Both the position numbers and the translations under genes were made by a program. Of a DNA stretch of 64,000 nt, positions 37,046 through 45,893 are shown in pieces (position 1 is the stretch's first letter; the number at the start of each line of letters is the position of its first letter). The notes under the pieces are model-generated. The model was given only the letters and a program-made list of their open reading frames with translations, was not told the DNA's origin and made no database searches. Source of the DNA: VRUE01 sp963728365 (GTDB taxonomy: Bacteria > Actinomycetota > Thermoleophilia > Solirubrobacterales > 70-9). Where the stretch lies: the NCBI GenBank assembly GCA_963728365.1, contig CAVSJI010000001.1:1054001-1118000 (forward strand). Direction: 5' to 3'.

Positions 37046-37747
37046 TCAGCGGCGCAGCGAGACGGTCCTCAACCCGCGGCTCTCGAGCTCGTCGAGGATC
37101 AGCGGCAGCGCCGCCGCCGTGCGCACCCAGGAGCCGCGCGCGCTGTAGTAGTCGGCGTCATGCAGGAGGACGATGTCGCCGGCCTCGATGCCGGCGGTCG
37201 AGCGGCGCGCGATCGACTCCGCCGTGGCGCGTCGCCGCCAGTCGCGTCCCCAGCGCGACCAGAGCAGCGGCCGCCAGCCGCGGCGGCGCACGGCGCGCAG
37301 CCCGGCGCCGCTGAAGATCCCGTAGGGCGGCCGGTAGTCGGCGATCGCCTGGCCGCTCGCCTCCTCGATCGTCGCCCGCGCCCGCTCGGCGTCCTCGATC
37401 AGCTCGCGCGGGGTGAGCCGCAGCTGGTTGCGGTGGCGGTGGCAGTGCAGCTCGACCCGGTGGCCGGCGGCGACGATCTCCGCCGCCAGCGCCGGGCGGC
37501 GGGCCACCTGCTCGCCGGCGAGGAAGAAGGTGGCGACCGCGCCGCGCTCGCGGAGGATCTCGAGCACGGTCGGCGTGCCCTGCGGGTGCGGCCCGTCGTC
37601 GAAGGTCAGCGCCACCCCCTCGACGCCGTCCTGGCGCAACTCGATGCCCAGCGCCGCGCCGACGCCGGGGACGACCGGGGCGAGCGCCGGCCCGGCATGC
37701 AAGACCGCCGCCGAGGCGAGCCCTGCGCCGACCATGCCGCCGATCAA
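37046..37747 (-). CDS. Polysaccharide deacetylase (NodB domain)
   Basis: The 233-residue protein has the carbohydrate esterase 4 motifs: VALTFDDGPHP (catalytic Asp and metal Asp), HCHRHRNQ (metal His pair), RPPYG, and LLHDADYY. A hydrophobic N-terminus may anchor it. Substrate is probably an N-acetylated sugar in a cell-wall glycan or lipid. Its start overlaps the stop of the fused epimerase-glycosyltransferase (ATGA). Confidence 0.88.
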   Translation of the reverse strand: MIGGMVGAGLASAAVLHAGPALAPVVPGVGAALGIELRQDGVEGVALTFDDGPHPQGTPTVLEILRERGAVATFFLAGEQVARRPALAAEIVAAGHRVELHCHRHRNQLRLTPRELIEDAERARATIEEASGQAIADYRPPYGIFSGAGLRAVRRRGWRPLLWSRWGRDWRRRATAESIARRSTAGIEAGDIVLLHDADYYSARGSWVRTAAALPLILDELESRGLRTVSLRR

Positions 37748-40086
37748 GGGCTCTGGCTGGCTTCGGCCTGATTGGCGGGAGCGGCGCCGGAAACCGGCTT
37801 GACCGCGCTCGCCTTGGAGACGCCGGTTGCCGCTTCGTCGTTGTCCCTGCCGAGGTGGATGCGGCCCTCGAGCGGTTTGGCGATCACCTTGTAGGGCGCT
37901 TCGCGGTCGATCACCGTGAAGAGCATCACCACCGCGACGATCGCCAGGGCGACCGCGGTGGCGACGCGCTCCATGCGCAGCCGCCAGACCGGCTGCGGGC
38001 GCACCCGGGGACGCACGGTGAGCGCCCGCGAGGCGATCGAGGGCAGCGAGGCAAACGAGGAGTCCGGAGCGCGGCGCTCGCGGCTCAGGTGGCGCAGGAC
38101 GGACTCCAGCTCGTGGCCGGAGCGCGCCACCTCGGCCAGGCCGAAGCGCTCGAAGGCGGCGTTGTTGGCGCGCAGGTGCCCGGCGGCGAAGCCGTAGGAG
38201 ACGACCGGGCAGCCGCGGATGTGGGCCTCGAGCACGGTCAGGCCGGCGGTCGAGTGAACCATCACGTCCGCCGCCGCCATCCAGTCGCTCATCTGCTCGG
38301 TGAAGCCGAGGATGCGGACGCGCTCGTTGCCGGCGAAGCGCTGCTCGAGCTTCTCGCGCGCCGGCTCGTTGCGGCCGGCGATGCAGGCGACGGTGGTGTC
38401 GTCGCTCGAGAGGCCGGCCTCGATCGCGCCCTCGAGGTCACCGATGCCCCAGCCGCCGCCGGAGACGAGGATCAGCCGGTCATGGACGGGAACGTCAAGC
38501 GCCTTGCGCGCGTCGACGCGCGTGCGCGGCATCAGGAAGTCGGGCGAGATCGGCGGCCGCGTCCACTCGACGCTGCCCGGCCCGGCGAGCCGCTCGACTT
38601 CCTCGATCGACTCGGGGTGGGTGACGAAGTGCAGGTCGACACCGGGGTGCACCCAGTAGCGCAGGCCGGCCAGGTCGGTTATCGCCGACTGCACCGGGAC
38701 CAGCAGGCGGCGGTTCTCGCGCAGCATGCCGAGTACCGCGGTCACCCCCGGATAGGTCGAGATCACGACGTCGGGCTGCTGCTTCTCGATCAGGCGCAGC
38801 AGCCCGCGGCTGCCGAGCGCGTAGCTGAGGTGGTGCATCAGCCAGCGGGTCGGCGCGAACTTGGTGATCAACCAGTACTGGAGGTCGAAGAGCCAGGGCA
38901 TCCAGCGGAAGGTGAAGCGGGATCCGTCGCGCGCGACCGCCGAGGAGATCTTCCCCATCGCCTCGAGGCCGTTGGCGATCTCGACCTCGACACCGGGAAT
39001 CTCGGCTTCGAGGTCGGTCTTGATGATCCGCGCCGGCAGGTCGTGCCCCTCGCCGATGTCGGCGGTGAGGACCAGGACCCGGGGATCGCGCTCCTCGAAG
39101 CGCGAGGCGCCGGCCAGCAGTGCGCCGGCGGCGTGTTCGTTGCCGTTCAGCGAGGGCTGCTTGCCCGGGACCGGGTCGGGCGGGCGGATGCTGCCGCGCA
39201 CCCACTCGACGTACTTGCGCACGCCTTCCTTGAAGCTGGTCTCGGCCTTCCAGCCGAGCTCCGCCAGCGCCCGCTCGTTGGAGATCGTCTTGCCGGGGAA
39301 GTCGCCGGGGCGCGGCGGCGTGTGGGTGATCTCGCAGGTGTCGACGTTTTCCTGCACCCGCTCGGCGATTTCGAGGATCGTCACGACCTCGTCGCCGGAG
39401 AGGTTGTAGGTGCGGCCCGCCGCCTCGGGCGCCAGCGCCGCGACGATCCCGTCGGCGAGGTCCTCGACGTAGATGAAGCTGCGCGTCGTGCTGCCGTCGC
39501 CGGCGATCGTCAGCGGCTTGCCTTCGAAGGAGAGATCGGTGAACTTGGCGACGACGCCGGCGGCGCGGGCGCGCGGGCCGTATGGGATGCCAAAGCGCAG
39601 CACGGTGCTCTGCAGCTCGTAGAGCTCGGCGTAGCCGGCGCAGTAGGTCTCGCCGGCGAGCTTGGTCGCGGTGTAGAGGTGCCGCGGCGCCGGGATCGGG
39701 GTTTCCTCGTCGACCTCCTGCTCGGGGCAGTCGCTGTATACCCAGGTGGTCGAGCCGTAGACGACGCGGCCGACCTTTGCCCGGCAGGCCGCCTCGAGCA
39801 CGTTGAGCGTGCCGCGCGTGTTGACCTCCTCGGCGAGCACCGGATCGGCGAGGACGTGGCCGACGTCGGCGACGGCGGCGAGGTGGATCACCGCGTCGCA
39901 GTCGCGCATCGCCAGGTCGAGGTTGGCCGGGTCGGTGATGCTGCCGGTGAAGGTCTCGACTTCAAGCGGCGAGTGGTAGGGCGAGGCGCTGAGGTCGAAG
40001 ATCCGCGGCGTGTCGCCACGCTCGATCAGCCGGTCGACCACGTGCGAGCCGATGAAGCCGCCGCCGCCGGTCACCAGGACCCTCAT
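37744..40086 (-). CDS. NAD-dependent epimerase fused to a GT28-like glycosyltransferase
   Basis: The 780-residue protein joins two enzymes. Residues 1-310 are an extended short-chain dehydrogenase (LVTGGGGFIGSHVVDRL, YGSTTWVY, YTATKLAGE), similar to UDP-glucose epimerases or UDP-glucuronate decarboxylases. Residues about 335-680 resemble MGDG synthase/MurG transferases (VLVLTADIGEGHDLPA, VISTYPGVT, LILVSGGGWGIGDLE, STAGLTVLEAHIRGCPVV). One membrane helix follows (about 715-735), with a Pro/Ala-rich tail. It may modify a nucleotide sugar and transfer it directly to a lipid. Neighbours: deacetylase and DegT aminotransferase, each overlapping by 4 bases. Confidence 0.87.
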   Translation of the reverse strand: MRVLVTGGGGFIGSHVVDRLIERGDTPRIFDLSASPYHSPLEVETFTGSITDPANLDLAMRDCDAVIHLAAVADVGHVLADPVLAEEVNTRGTLNVLEAACRAKVGRVVYGSTTWVYSDCPEQEVDEETPIPAPRHLYTATKLAGETYCAGYAELYELQSTVLRFGIPYGPRARAAGVVAKFTDLSFEGKPLTIAGDGSTTRSFIYVEDLADGIVAALAPEAAGRTYNLSGDEVVTILEIAERVQENVDTCEITHTPPRPGDFPGKTISNERALAELGWKAETSFKEGVRKYVEWVRGSIRPPDPVPGKQPSLNGNEHAAGALLAGASRFEERDPRVLVLTADIGEGHDLPARIIKTDLEAEIPGVEVEIANGLEAMGKISSAVARDGSRFTFRWMPWLFDLQYWLITKFAPTRWLMHHLSYALGSRGLLRLIEKQQPDVVISTYPGVTAVLGMLRENRRLLVPVQSAITDLAGLRYWVHPGVDLHFVTHPESIEEVERLAGPGSVEWTRPPISPDFLMPRTRVDARKALDVPVHDRLILVSGGGWGIGDLEGAIEAGLSSDDTTVACIAGRNEPAREKLEQRFAGNERVRILGFTEQMSDWMAAADVMVHSTAGLTVLEAHIRGCPVVSYGFAAGHLRANNAAFERFGLAEVARSGHELESVLRHLSRERRAPDSSFASLPSIASRALTVRPRVRPQPVWRLRMERVATAVALAIVAVVMLFTVIDREAPYKVIAKPLEGRIHLGRDNDEAATGVSKASAVKPVSGAAPANQAEASQSP

Positions 40087-41111
40087 GCAACGCTCCTTTC
40101 GCCCAGGCGGGCCTCATCAGGGCGGTAGTAGAGCGGCACGCACCAGTGGTGCTCGGCCACCCAGTCGGTGTTCGGCAGCTCGTCGGGGCGGCCCATGATC
40201 CGGTGGCAGGGCTCTTCGTAGACGCGCCCGGTCGAGCGCTCGATCTGATCGAAGACGATGTACTTGTAGAGGCCCGAGCTCATCCCCTCCGGCAGCTCGA
40301 GGCGGGCCGGATGCAGGGGGTCGAGATGCTCGCGCGCGTACTCGTTCTTCCAGGCGACGATCTCCTCCATGCGGTCCGCCTGAACCAGGCCGAGCGCCGC
40401 GGCGAACTCGCTCATCCGGAAGTTGAGCCCCTCGACCTCATGCTCGAACTTGCCGTAGTTGCGGAACTTGCGGGCGAACTCGATCAGCTCCTCGTCGGCA
40501 GAGACGAGCACGCCGCCCTCGCCGGTCGAGACCGTCTTGGTCGCGTAGAGCGAGTAGACGCCGGCATCGCCGAAGCCTCCCGGCCTGCGGCCGTCCCAGT
40601 CCGCCCCGTGGGCGTGGGCGCAGTCCTCGAGCAGGAAGATCCCGTTCTCCCGGCAGTAGGCGGCGATCCGCTCGGAGTCGAAGGCGAGGTGGCCGCCGAT
40701 GTGGACGAGGATCGCCGCCTTCGGCCTGTGCGCGTCGGCCTTGCGCTCGAAGTCCTCGAGGGACATGCAGAGGTCGGCGCGGTTGCAGTCGACGAACTCG
40801 ACCTCGGCGCCGGCGTTGACGGCGGCCAGCGGGGTCGCCATGAACGTGTTGGAGGGGCAGAGCACCGTCTCGCCGCGCACCCCGGCGAACTCGAGCGCCG
40901 CCAGGGCGCCGCCGGCCCAGCTGGAGAGACCGAGGCTCGGCAGCCCGTTCCACTCCGCCCAGCGCGCCTCGAAGGCCTCGAGCATGCGCCCCTCGGACCA
41001 CTGCTCGGAGTCAAGCACCTCGGTCCACAGCTCGAAGAGCCGCGCGCGGTCGCGATGGTCGAATCCGATCGCAAACTTGGCGGCATCGACGACTGGCGAG
41101 GAGGCGGTCAA
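40083..41111 (-). CDS. DegT/DnrJ/EryC1 family aminotransferase
   Basis: The 342-residue PLP protein has CPSNTFMATPLAAVNAGAEVEFVD, LLEDCAHAHGA, and the PLP Lys in LYATKTVSTGEGG. Family members transaminate keto-sugars on nucleotide carriers. With the fused epimerase-transferase downstream it suggests synthesis of an amino sugar that the neighbouring deacetylase may also trim. The start appears to be TTG 41111. Confidence 0.85.
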   Translation of the reverse strand: MTASSPVVDAAKFAIGFDHRDRARLFELWTEVLDSEQWSEGRMLEAFEARWAEWNGLPSLGLSSWAGGALAALEFAGVRGETVLCPSNTFMATPLAAVNAGAEVEFVDCNRADLCMSLEDFERKADAHRPKAAILVHIGGHLAFDSERIAAYCRENGIFLLEDCAHAHGADWDGRRPGGFGDAGVYSLYATKTVSTGEGGVLVSADEELIEFARKFRNYGKFEHEVEGLNFRMSEFAAALGLVQADRMEEIVAWKNEYAREHLDPLHPARLELPEGMSSGLYKYIVFDQIERSTGRVYEEPCHRIMGRPDELPNTDWVAEHHWCVPLYYRPDEARLGERSVA

Positions 41112-41147
41112 AAGCCGGGTCAGGCTAGCAGCGAATCCGGACCGGAA

Positions 41148-42056
41148 TCAGCCCGAATCGCTTGTGTGAGCGCTTTCTATTACCGCCCCCACCGCGCTAG
41201 AGCCGGCCAGCAGCACGGTGCCGACGACCGCGACCGCCATCGAGGCGACGAGGACGGCGCCGCCGAGCGGGGTTGCGCCCCAGGACTCGCCGAAGATCAG
41301 CGGCGCGAGGATGACCGGGACCAGGACCTGGACGGCGAACATCGCCGGTGCCACGTGCGTCGCGGCCCGTCGCTGCAGGGCGCTCATCTCGCTGAGCAGC
41401 GCCAGACCCTCGGAGATCCCCGCGGTGGCAAGCCAGGCGACCGCGACGAGCAGCGCCCCGGCCGCCAGCTCGTCGGTGAGCAGCTTGCTGGCGATCGCCG
41501 TCCAGGCGTAGCCGCAGCCGGCGCTGAGCACCATCAGCCCCCCGAGGTCCGCCCATCCGACATCGACCCCGCCCTGGTGTGGTGACCGTCGGACGCGCGA
41601 GCGCAGAGCGTAGGGCGCCAGGATCGGCGTGGCGACGAGGACGAGCGCCAGGAAAATCGCCCCGCTCGCGGCGTGGTCGGTGGTCCGCTCCGGCGCCGCC
41701 AGCGCCACGCCTGCAACTCCCGCGACGATCGCCGCGACCGCCGCGTACTCCCGCGCCCCCGGCCTCTCCCCCAGTCGCGTCACCCCCAGCCAGAGCAGCA
41801 GCACCAGCCCGCTCGCGAGGCAGGGCTGCACGACGGTCAGCGGCGCCAGCAGCAGCGCCACGATCTCCAGCGGCCACCCCAGCAGCCCCAGCGCCGTCGC
41901 CCCCAGCCAGTGCCGGTTCCGCACCAGCCTCCCCAGCAACGAGACCCGCAGCGAGTGCTCCCCATCGACCTCCCGCGCCTCCCGCGCCTGCAGCGCGATC
42001 GAGGTGTTGTAGAGCAGGGAAGCTCCAACCGCCGCGACGATCCCAAGGACGACCAC
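41148..42056 (-). CDS. DMT-superfamily membrane transporter-like protein
   Basis: The 302-residue protein has about nine or ten membrane helices, with YNTSIALQAREAREV near the N-terminus and LGWPLEIVALLLAPLTVVQP, a pattern of the drug/metabolite transporter superfamily (EamA or NIPA-like). The substrate is unknown. The C-terminus ends in Ser/Ala/Thr residues beyond the last helix. Confidence 0.7.
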   Translation of the reverse strand: MVVLGIVAAVGASLLYNTSIALQAREAREVDGEHSLRVSLLGRLVRNRHWLGATALGLLGWPLEIVALLLAPLTVVQPCLASGLVLLLWLGVTRLGERPGAREYAAVAAIVAGVAGVALAAPERTTDHAASGAIFLALVLVATPILAPYALRSRVRRSPHQGGVDVGWADLGGLMVLSAGCGYAWTAIASKLLTDELAAGALLVAVAWLATAGISEGLALLSEMSALQRRAATHVAPAMFAVQVLVPVILAPLIFGESWGATPLGGAVLVASMAVAVVGTVLLAGSSAVGAVIESAHTSDSG

Positions 42057-42116
42057 CTGCCGACCCTAGTCAAGCTCGGCGACGAGCTTTGCCTGGAATG
42101 CCGGGCCGATCCGAAA

Positions 42117-42197
42117 TGGCCGGTCCGGTCGCCCGTCAGCGGACACTCAGGAGCGGCCTCCGGCCGCTCGTCCGATGACGGGTGACCGGACCGGCCA
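42117..42197. repeat. Inverted repeat after the ETF dehydrogenase gene
   Basis: 22-bp arms (42117-42138, 42176-42197; one mismatch) surround a core with an 8-bp GC stem, GAGCGGCC/GGCCGCTC. It lies 12 bases after the stop codon and before the transporter gene. Confidence 0.85.
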
Positions 42198-42209
42198 CCC
42201 CCAAACGCC

Positions 42210-43919
42210 TCAGGTCTCCTGGTAGAGCGGCCCGTCGCCGCCCTCGGGCAGCGTCAGGCGCCCGCCCTTGGCGGTGATCGCGCCGCACTGCACGCAGTTG
42301 GAGGCGGTGACGTGGACGTCGACCTCGGCGGCGCCGTTCTCGAGCTGCTCGTCGGGGATCTCGTAGACCTGGGCGGGGCACATCGAGACCCAGGTCTGGG
42401 CGATCTCGCGCGGCACCCTGCTCTGGATGCGGACGTGGTTGGGTGCGTCGTCGCGGGTTGCGTTGCCCGAGAGGAAGACCGAGTCGAGCTTGGCGAAGGT
42501 GACCTCGTTGTCGGGCTTCGGGTACCTGTCCGCTGCGTTGCCGATGAACACCGCGGACTCGGCGTTGTCCTCGACCTTCATGTGGCCTGGCGGGAAGTTT
42601 CCTTTGCTCGCGACCAGGGCGTTGGCGACGATGCCGCCCTTGATCAGCCCCTTGGTCAGCGGCTGCTTCATGTTGCGCGACTTGTAGAGGTCCTTCTCGA
42701 TCTCCGAGCCGCGGATCATCGCGTCGTAGCTCTCGAAGTTGACCGAGTCGATGTCCGCCTTGAGCGACTCGACGATCGCTTCGGCGGCGAACATGCCGGC
42801 GTGCATCGCGTAGTGGACGCCGGCGAGCTCGGCGATGTTGACCATCCCGGCGGCGTCGCCGGCGACCAGCATGCCGGGCACCGAGAAGCGCTTCGGCAAG
42901 GCCCAGTAGCCGCCCGAGGGGATCGTCTTCGCGCCCCAGCCGACACGCTTGCCGCCCTCGATGATCTTGGCGATGAACGGGTGCTGCTTGAAGCGCTGCA
43001 ACTCGTCGTGGACGCTGAACGTCGCATCGGTGGTGTCGAGGCCGACGACCAGGCCGAAGCAGACCTTGTCCTCGCCCATCGGGTAGATGAAGCTGCCGCC
43101 GGCCTCCTTGTACTTGCCGCCCCAGCGGAGCGGCCAGCCAAGGGTGTGGATGACCCGGTCGAGCGGCTTGGGCACCTCCCAGATCTCCTTCACCCCGAGC
43201 TCCCAGGCCTGCGGATCGCTGCCCGCGCGCATCTCGAAGTAGTCGTAGGCGGCGTAGGTGAGGTGGCCGATCGTGCCCTCGGCGAGCACCGTCGCCTTGG
43301 CGACGACGTCGGAGCCGGGCTCGAAGTTGCCGAGCTCCTCGCCGTCCTTGCCGCGGCCGCGGTCGCCGGAGCGGACGCCGCGCACGATCCGGTCTTCGAC
43401 CAGCAGCTTGGTTGCGGCGGTCTCGGAGAGGATGTAGACCCCCGCCTCTTCGGCTTTCTCGGCGAGGAAGCGACCGAGCTTGGAGACCGAGAGCGTGTAG
43501 TGGCCCTCCTTGCGGAAGTTGGGCGGCGGCGGCTTCAGCGGGATCGCTTTCGTCGAGGTGAGGAAGTAGGTCGCGTCCTTGGTCACCTCCTGGTAGACCG
43601 GCGGCCACTCGCCCGGGTCGAGGTCCGGGAAGAGGCGGGTCATCGCCGAGGGATTGACGTTGGCGCCGGAGAGCAGGTGGGCGCCCGGGACCTTGCCCTT
43701 CTCGATCACGGCGACCGGGACTTCGCCGAGCTTCTCGGTCAGCTCCGGCTCGTCCTCGAGCAGCTGCATCAGCTTGTTGGCGCAGGCGAGGCCGGCCGGG
43801 CCGCCGCCGACGATCGCGACCCCGACCTCGATGCGCTCGTCCTCGGGATCGGTCGGCGGACCGATCACGTCGGCGCTGTCGAAGGGGGGCGGGTAGTCAA
43901 TCGGTCTGATGTCCGGCAT
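42210..43919 (-). CDS. Electron-transfer flavoprotein dehydrogenase (ETF-QO-like)
   Basis: The 569-residue flavoprotein passes electrons from ETF to quinone, probably menaquinone here. It has VGVAIVGGGPAGLACANKL (FAD), GAHLLSGANVNPSAM, LVAGDAAGMVNIAELAGVHYAMHAG, and a C-terminal iron-sulphur region. Of the four cluster cysteines, three are visible (SMCPAQVYE; NCVQCGAITAKGG); the fourth, normally CKTC, is Ile in CGAI. Whether a [4Fe-4S] cluster forms is doubtful. It lies with etfBA but in its own 60-base-spaced unit. Confidence 0.9.
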   Translation of the reverse strand: MPDIRPIDYPPPFDSADVIGPPTDPEDERIEVGVAIVGGGPAGLACANKLMQLLEDEPELTEKLGEVPVAVIEKGKVPGAHLLSGANVNPSAMTRLFPDLDPGEWPPVYQEVTKDATYFLTSTKAIPLKPPPPNFRKEGHYTLSVSKLGRFLAEKAEEAGVYILSETAATKLLVEDRIVRGVRSGDRGRGKDGEELGNFEPGSDVVAKATVLAEGTIGHLTYAAYDYFEMRAGSDPQAWELGVKEIWEVPKPLDRVIHTLGWPLRWGGKYKEAGGSFIYPMGEDKVCFGLVVGLDTTDATFSVHDELQRFKQHPFIAKIIEGGKRVGWGAKTIPSGGYWALPKRFSVPGMLVAGDAAGMVNIAELAGVHYAMHAGMFAAEAIVESLKADIDSVNFESYDAMIRGSEIEKDLYKSRNMKQPLTKGLIKGGIVANALVASKGNFPPGHMKVEDNAESAVFIGNAADRYPKPDNEVTFAKLDSVFLSGNATRDDAPNHVRIQSRVPREIAQTWVSMCPAQVYEIPDEQLENGAAEVDVHVTASNCVQCGAITAKGGRLTLPEGGDGPLYQET

Positions 43920-43952
43920 CTTCTGCTCCTATCGGTCGGGTGGACGAGCGGC

Positions 43953-43972
43953 GGGGGGCCCGCAGGCCCCCC
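43953..43972 (-). terminator. GC hairpin after etfA
   Basis: GGGGGGCC and GGCCCCCC (8 bp) pair with loop CGCA, 7 bases after the etfA stop. There is no U-tract. Confidence 0.55.
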
Positions 43973-43979
43973 GTTCGCG

Positions 43980-44954
43980 TCAGCCGCCCTTCTTCGCCTT
44001 GATCGCCTCGGTCAGCTTGGGGACGATCTTGTGCAGGTCGCCCACCACGCCGAGGTCCGAGAACTCGAAGATCGGCGCGTTCTGGTCCTTGTTGATCGCG
44101 AGGATGTTCTCCGAGCTCTGCATGCCGACCTTGTGCTGGATCGCGCCGGAGATCCCGGCGGCCAGGTAGAGCTTCGGGGCGACCGTCTTGCCGGTCTGGC
44201 CGATCTGAGCCGCGTAGGGGTACCAGCCCGCGTCGACCACGGCGCGGGTCGCGGCAACCGCCCCGCCCATCGCCTCGGCCAGCTCCTCGCACTGCTGGAA
44301 GCCGTCGGCTGCGCCGAGGCCGCGACCGCCGCCGACGAGGATCTCGGCGTCCTCGATGTTGACGTCGGCTCCGCGCTGCTCGCCGCGGGTGACCATCGTC
44401 GCCTTGGTCGACCAGGGCGAGAGCTCGACCTCGACGTCGATCACCTCAGCCGTGCCGCCGCTCTCGTTGGCGTCGAAGGCGTTGAGCCGGCCAATGATGA
44501 TGCCGGGCTCGCCGACGCACTCGACGTCGGCGACCTTCGAGTCCTGCAGGATCGGCCGCTCGGCGACCAGCTTGCCGTCCTGGACCTTGACCGCGGTCAC
44601 CTCCATGGTGACGCCGGCGCCCAGGCGCGCGGTGAGCCCGGCGCCGATCTCGAAGCCGAGCAGGCCGCCGCCGAAGAGGGCGTAGCTGAAGCCCTGCTCG
44701 GAGATCACCTTGGCCATCGCGTCGACGATCGGCTGGGCGAGTCCCTCGGGCACGTCCTTGGCCCGATAGACCTTGGCGGCGCCCCAGTTGCCGAGCGCGG
44801 CGCACTTGTCGTCGGCGACGTCGCCGACCACCATCACGGCGGCCTCGCCGCCGATCTGGCCGGCCAGCCTGGCCGCCTCGGAGATCGCCCCGAGTGAGTT
44901 CTTGTTGAAGTTGCCCTCGCCGTCGTGGAGGGCGTAGGTCAGGATGCCTGCCAT
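43980..44954 (-). CDS. etfA: Electron transfer flavoprotein alpha subunit
   Basis: The 324-residue FAD-binding subunit has AEILVGGGRGLGAADGF, GQTGKTVAPKLYLAAGISGAIQHKVGMQ and ILAINKDQNAPIFEFSDLGVVGDL. It accepts electrons from acyl-CoA dehydrogenases such as that at 57288-58433. It follows etfB without a gap. Confidence 0.96.
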   Translation of the reverse strand: MAGILTYALHDGEGNFNKNSLGAISEAARLAGQIGGEAAVMVVGDVADDKCAALGNWGAAKVYRAKDVPEGLAQPIVDAMAKVISEQGFSYALFGGGLLGFEIGAGLTARLGAGVTMEVTAVKVQDGKLVAERPILQDSKVADVECVGEPGIIIGRLNAFDANESGGTAEVIDVEVELSPWSTKATMVTRGEQRGADVNIEDAEILVGGGRGLGAADGFQQCEELAEAMGGAVAATRAVVDAGWYPYAAQIGQTGKTVAPKLYLAAGISGAIQHKVGMQSSENILAINKDQNAPIFEFSDLGVVGDLHKIVPKLTEAIKAKKGG

Positions 44955-45746
44955 CTAGATCAGCTTCCTCTCGTCGAGCCAGGCGACGATCTTTTCGACC
45001 GTCTCGTTGGTGTCCTCGTCCTCGATGATCTCGCCGGCCTGCTTGGCGGGCGGGTCGCTCAGCGCGAGGACCTTGGTCTTGGAGCCGCCCTCGCCGACCA
45101 TGCCGCCGTCGATGCCGACGTCGCCGGTCGCCTTGGCGTCGAGGGGCTTCTTCTTGGCGCCCATGATCGCCTTGAGGCTGGGGTAGCGGGGCTCGTTGAT
45201 CGCGTCGCCGACGCTGATCACAGCGGGCAGCTCGACCTCGACCGTGTCGTAGCCGTACTCGGCCTGGCGCTCGCAGCGCAGCTTGCCGTCGGTGACGTCG
45301 ATCTTGATCACCTGGGTCAGCGAGGGCATCTTCAGGTGGTCGGCGACGACCGCGCCGATCGTGTAGCACTCGCCGTCATCGGACTGCTGGCCGAGCAGGA
45401 CCAGGTCCGGGCTCTCGGCCTCGAGCACCTTGGCCAGCGAGTAGCCGGTGGCGCAGACGTCGGAGCCGGAGAGCGCCTCGTCGGAGAGGTGCACGGAGCG
45501 ATCCGCTCCGAGCGCGACCGCCTTGTGCAGAGCGCGGACCGCCGAGTCGGGGCCCATCGTCACCGCGACGACCTCCTCGACCGGAATGGCGCCGCCCTCC
45601 TTGATCTGCATGGCGGCCTCGATGGCGTGTGTGTCGAAGGGGTTCAGGTTCTTCTCGCCGCTGCGGTCCAGGCGCATCGTGTTCGGATCGATGCGCTTCT
45701 GAACGGCGGCGTCCGGAACCTCCTTGACCAGGACGCAGATCTTCAA
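44955..45746 (-). CDS. etfB: Electron transfer flavoprotein beta subunit
   Basis: The 263-residue subunit begins MKICVLVKEVPDAAVQKRID and has VTMGPDSAVRALHKAVALGADRS and LAKVLEAESPDLVLLGQQSDDGE. It binds AMP and docks dehydrogenases through its recognition loop (KVLALSDPPAKQ). The start is TTG 45746, with AAGGAGG upstream. A palindrome at 45781-45796 lies in the promoter region. Confidence 0.95.
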   Translation of the reverse strand: MKICVLVKEVPDAAVQKRIDPNTMRLDRSGEKNLNPFDTHAIEAAMQIKEGGAIPVEEVVAVTMGPDSAVRALHKAVALGADRSVHLSDEALSGSDVCATGYSLAKVLEAESPDLVLLGQQSDDGECYTIGAVVADHLKMPSLTQVIKIDVTDGKLRCERQAEYGYDTVEVELPAVISVGDAINEPRYPSLKAIMGAKKKPLDAKATGDVGIDGGMVGEGGSKTKVLALSDPPAKQAGEIIEDEDTNETVEKIVAWLDERKLI

Positions 45747-45780
45747 GTTTCAAGCCTCCTTGGCTGAGTTCTCTAGCTGG

Positions 45781-45796
45781 TTGACTGACCAGTCAA
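45781..45796. promoter_or_regulatory. Palindromic operator upstream of etfB
   Basis: TTGACTGACCAGTCAA is a near-perfect 16-bp palindrome 35 bases before the etfB start. Its form suits a dimeric TetR-family repressor of fatty-acid degradation. The regulator is not in the window, so this is an inference. Confidence 0.55.
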
Positions 45797-45843
45797 TCAG
45801 TCTATCCATTGAAGTGGCGGCGGGAGGTTAGCGCCAGCGCGGT

Positions 45844-45888
45844 TCCGGTGCGCCTTTGCCACCCATATTGGGGATAAAGCGCACCGGA
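45844..45888. repeat. Hairpin after the B12-subunit gene, family E copy 2
   Basis: TCCGGTGCGC (45844-45853) pairs with GCGCACCGGA (45879-45888). On the opposite strand it is identical to the intragenic copy at 10332-10392 except for the 12-base loop. It lies 5 bases after the mutase small-subunit stop. Confidence 0.87.
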
Positions 45889-45893
45889 GGCGA

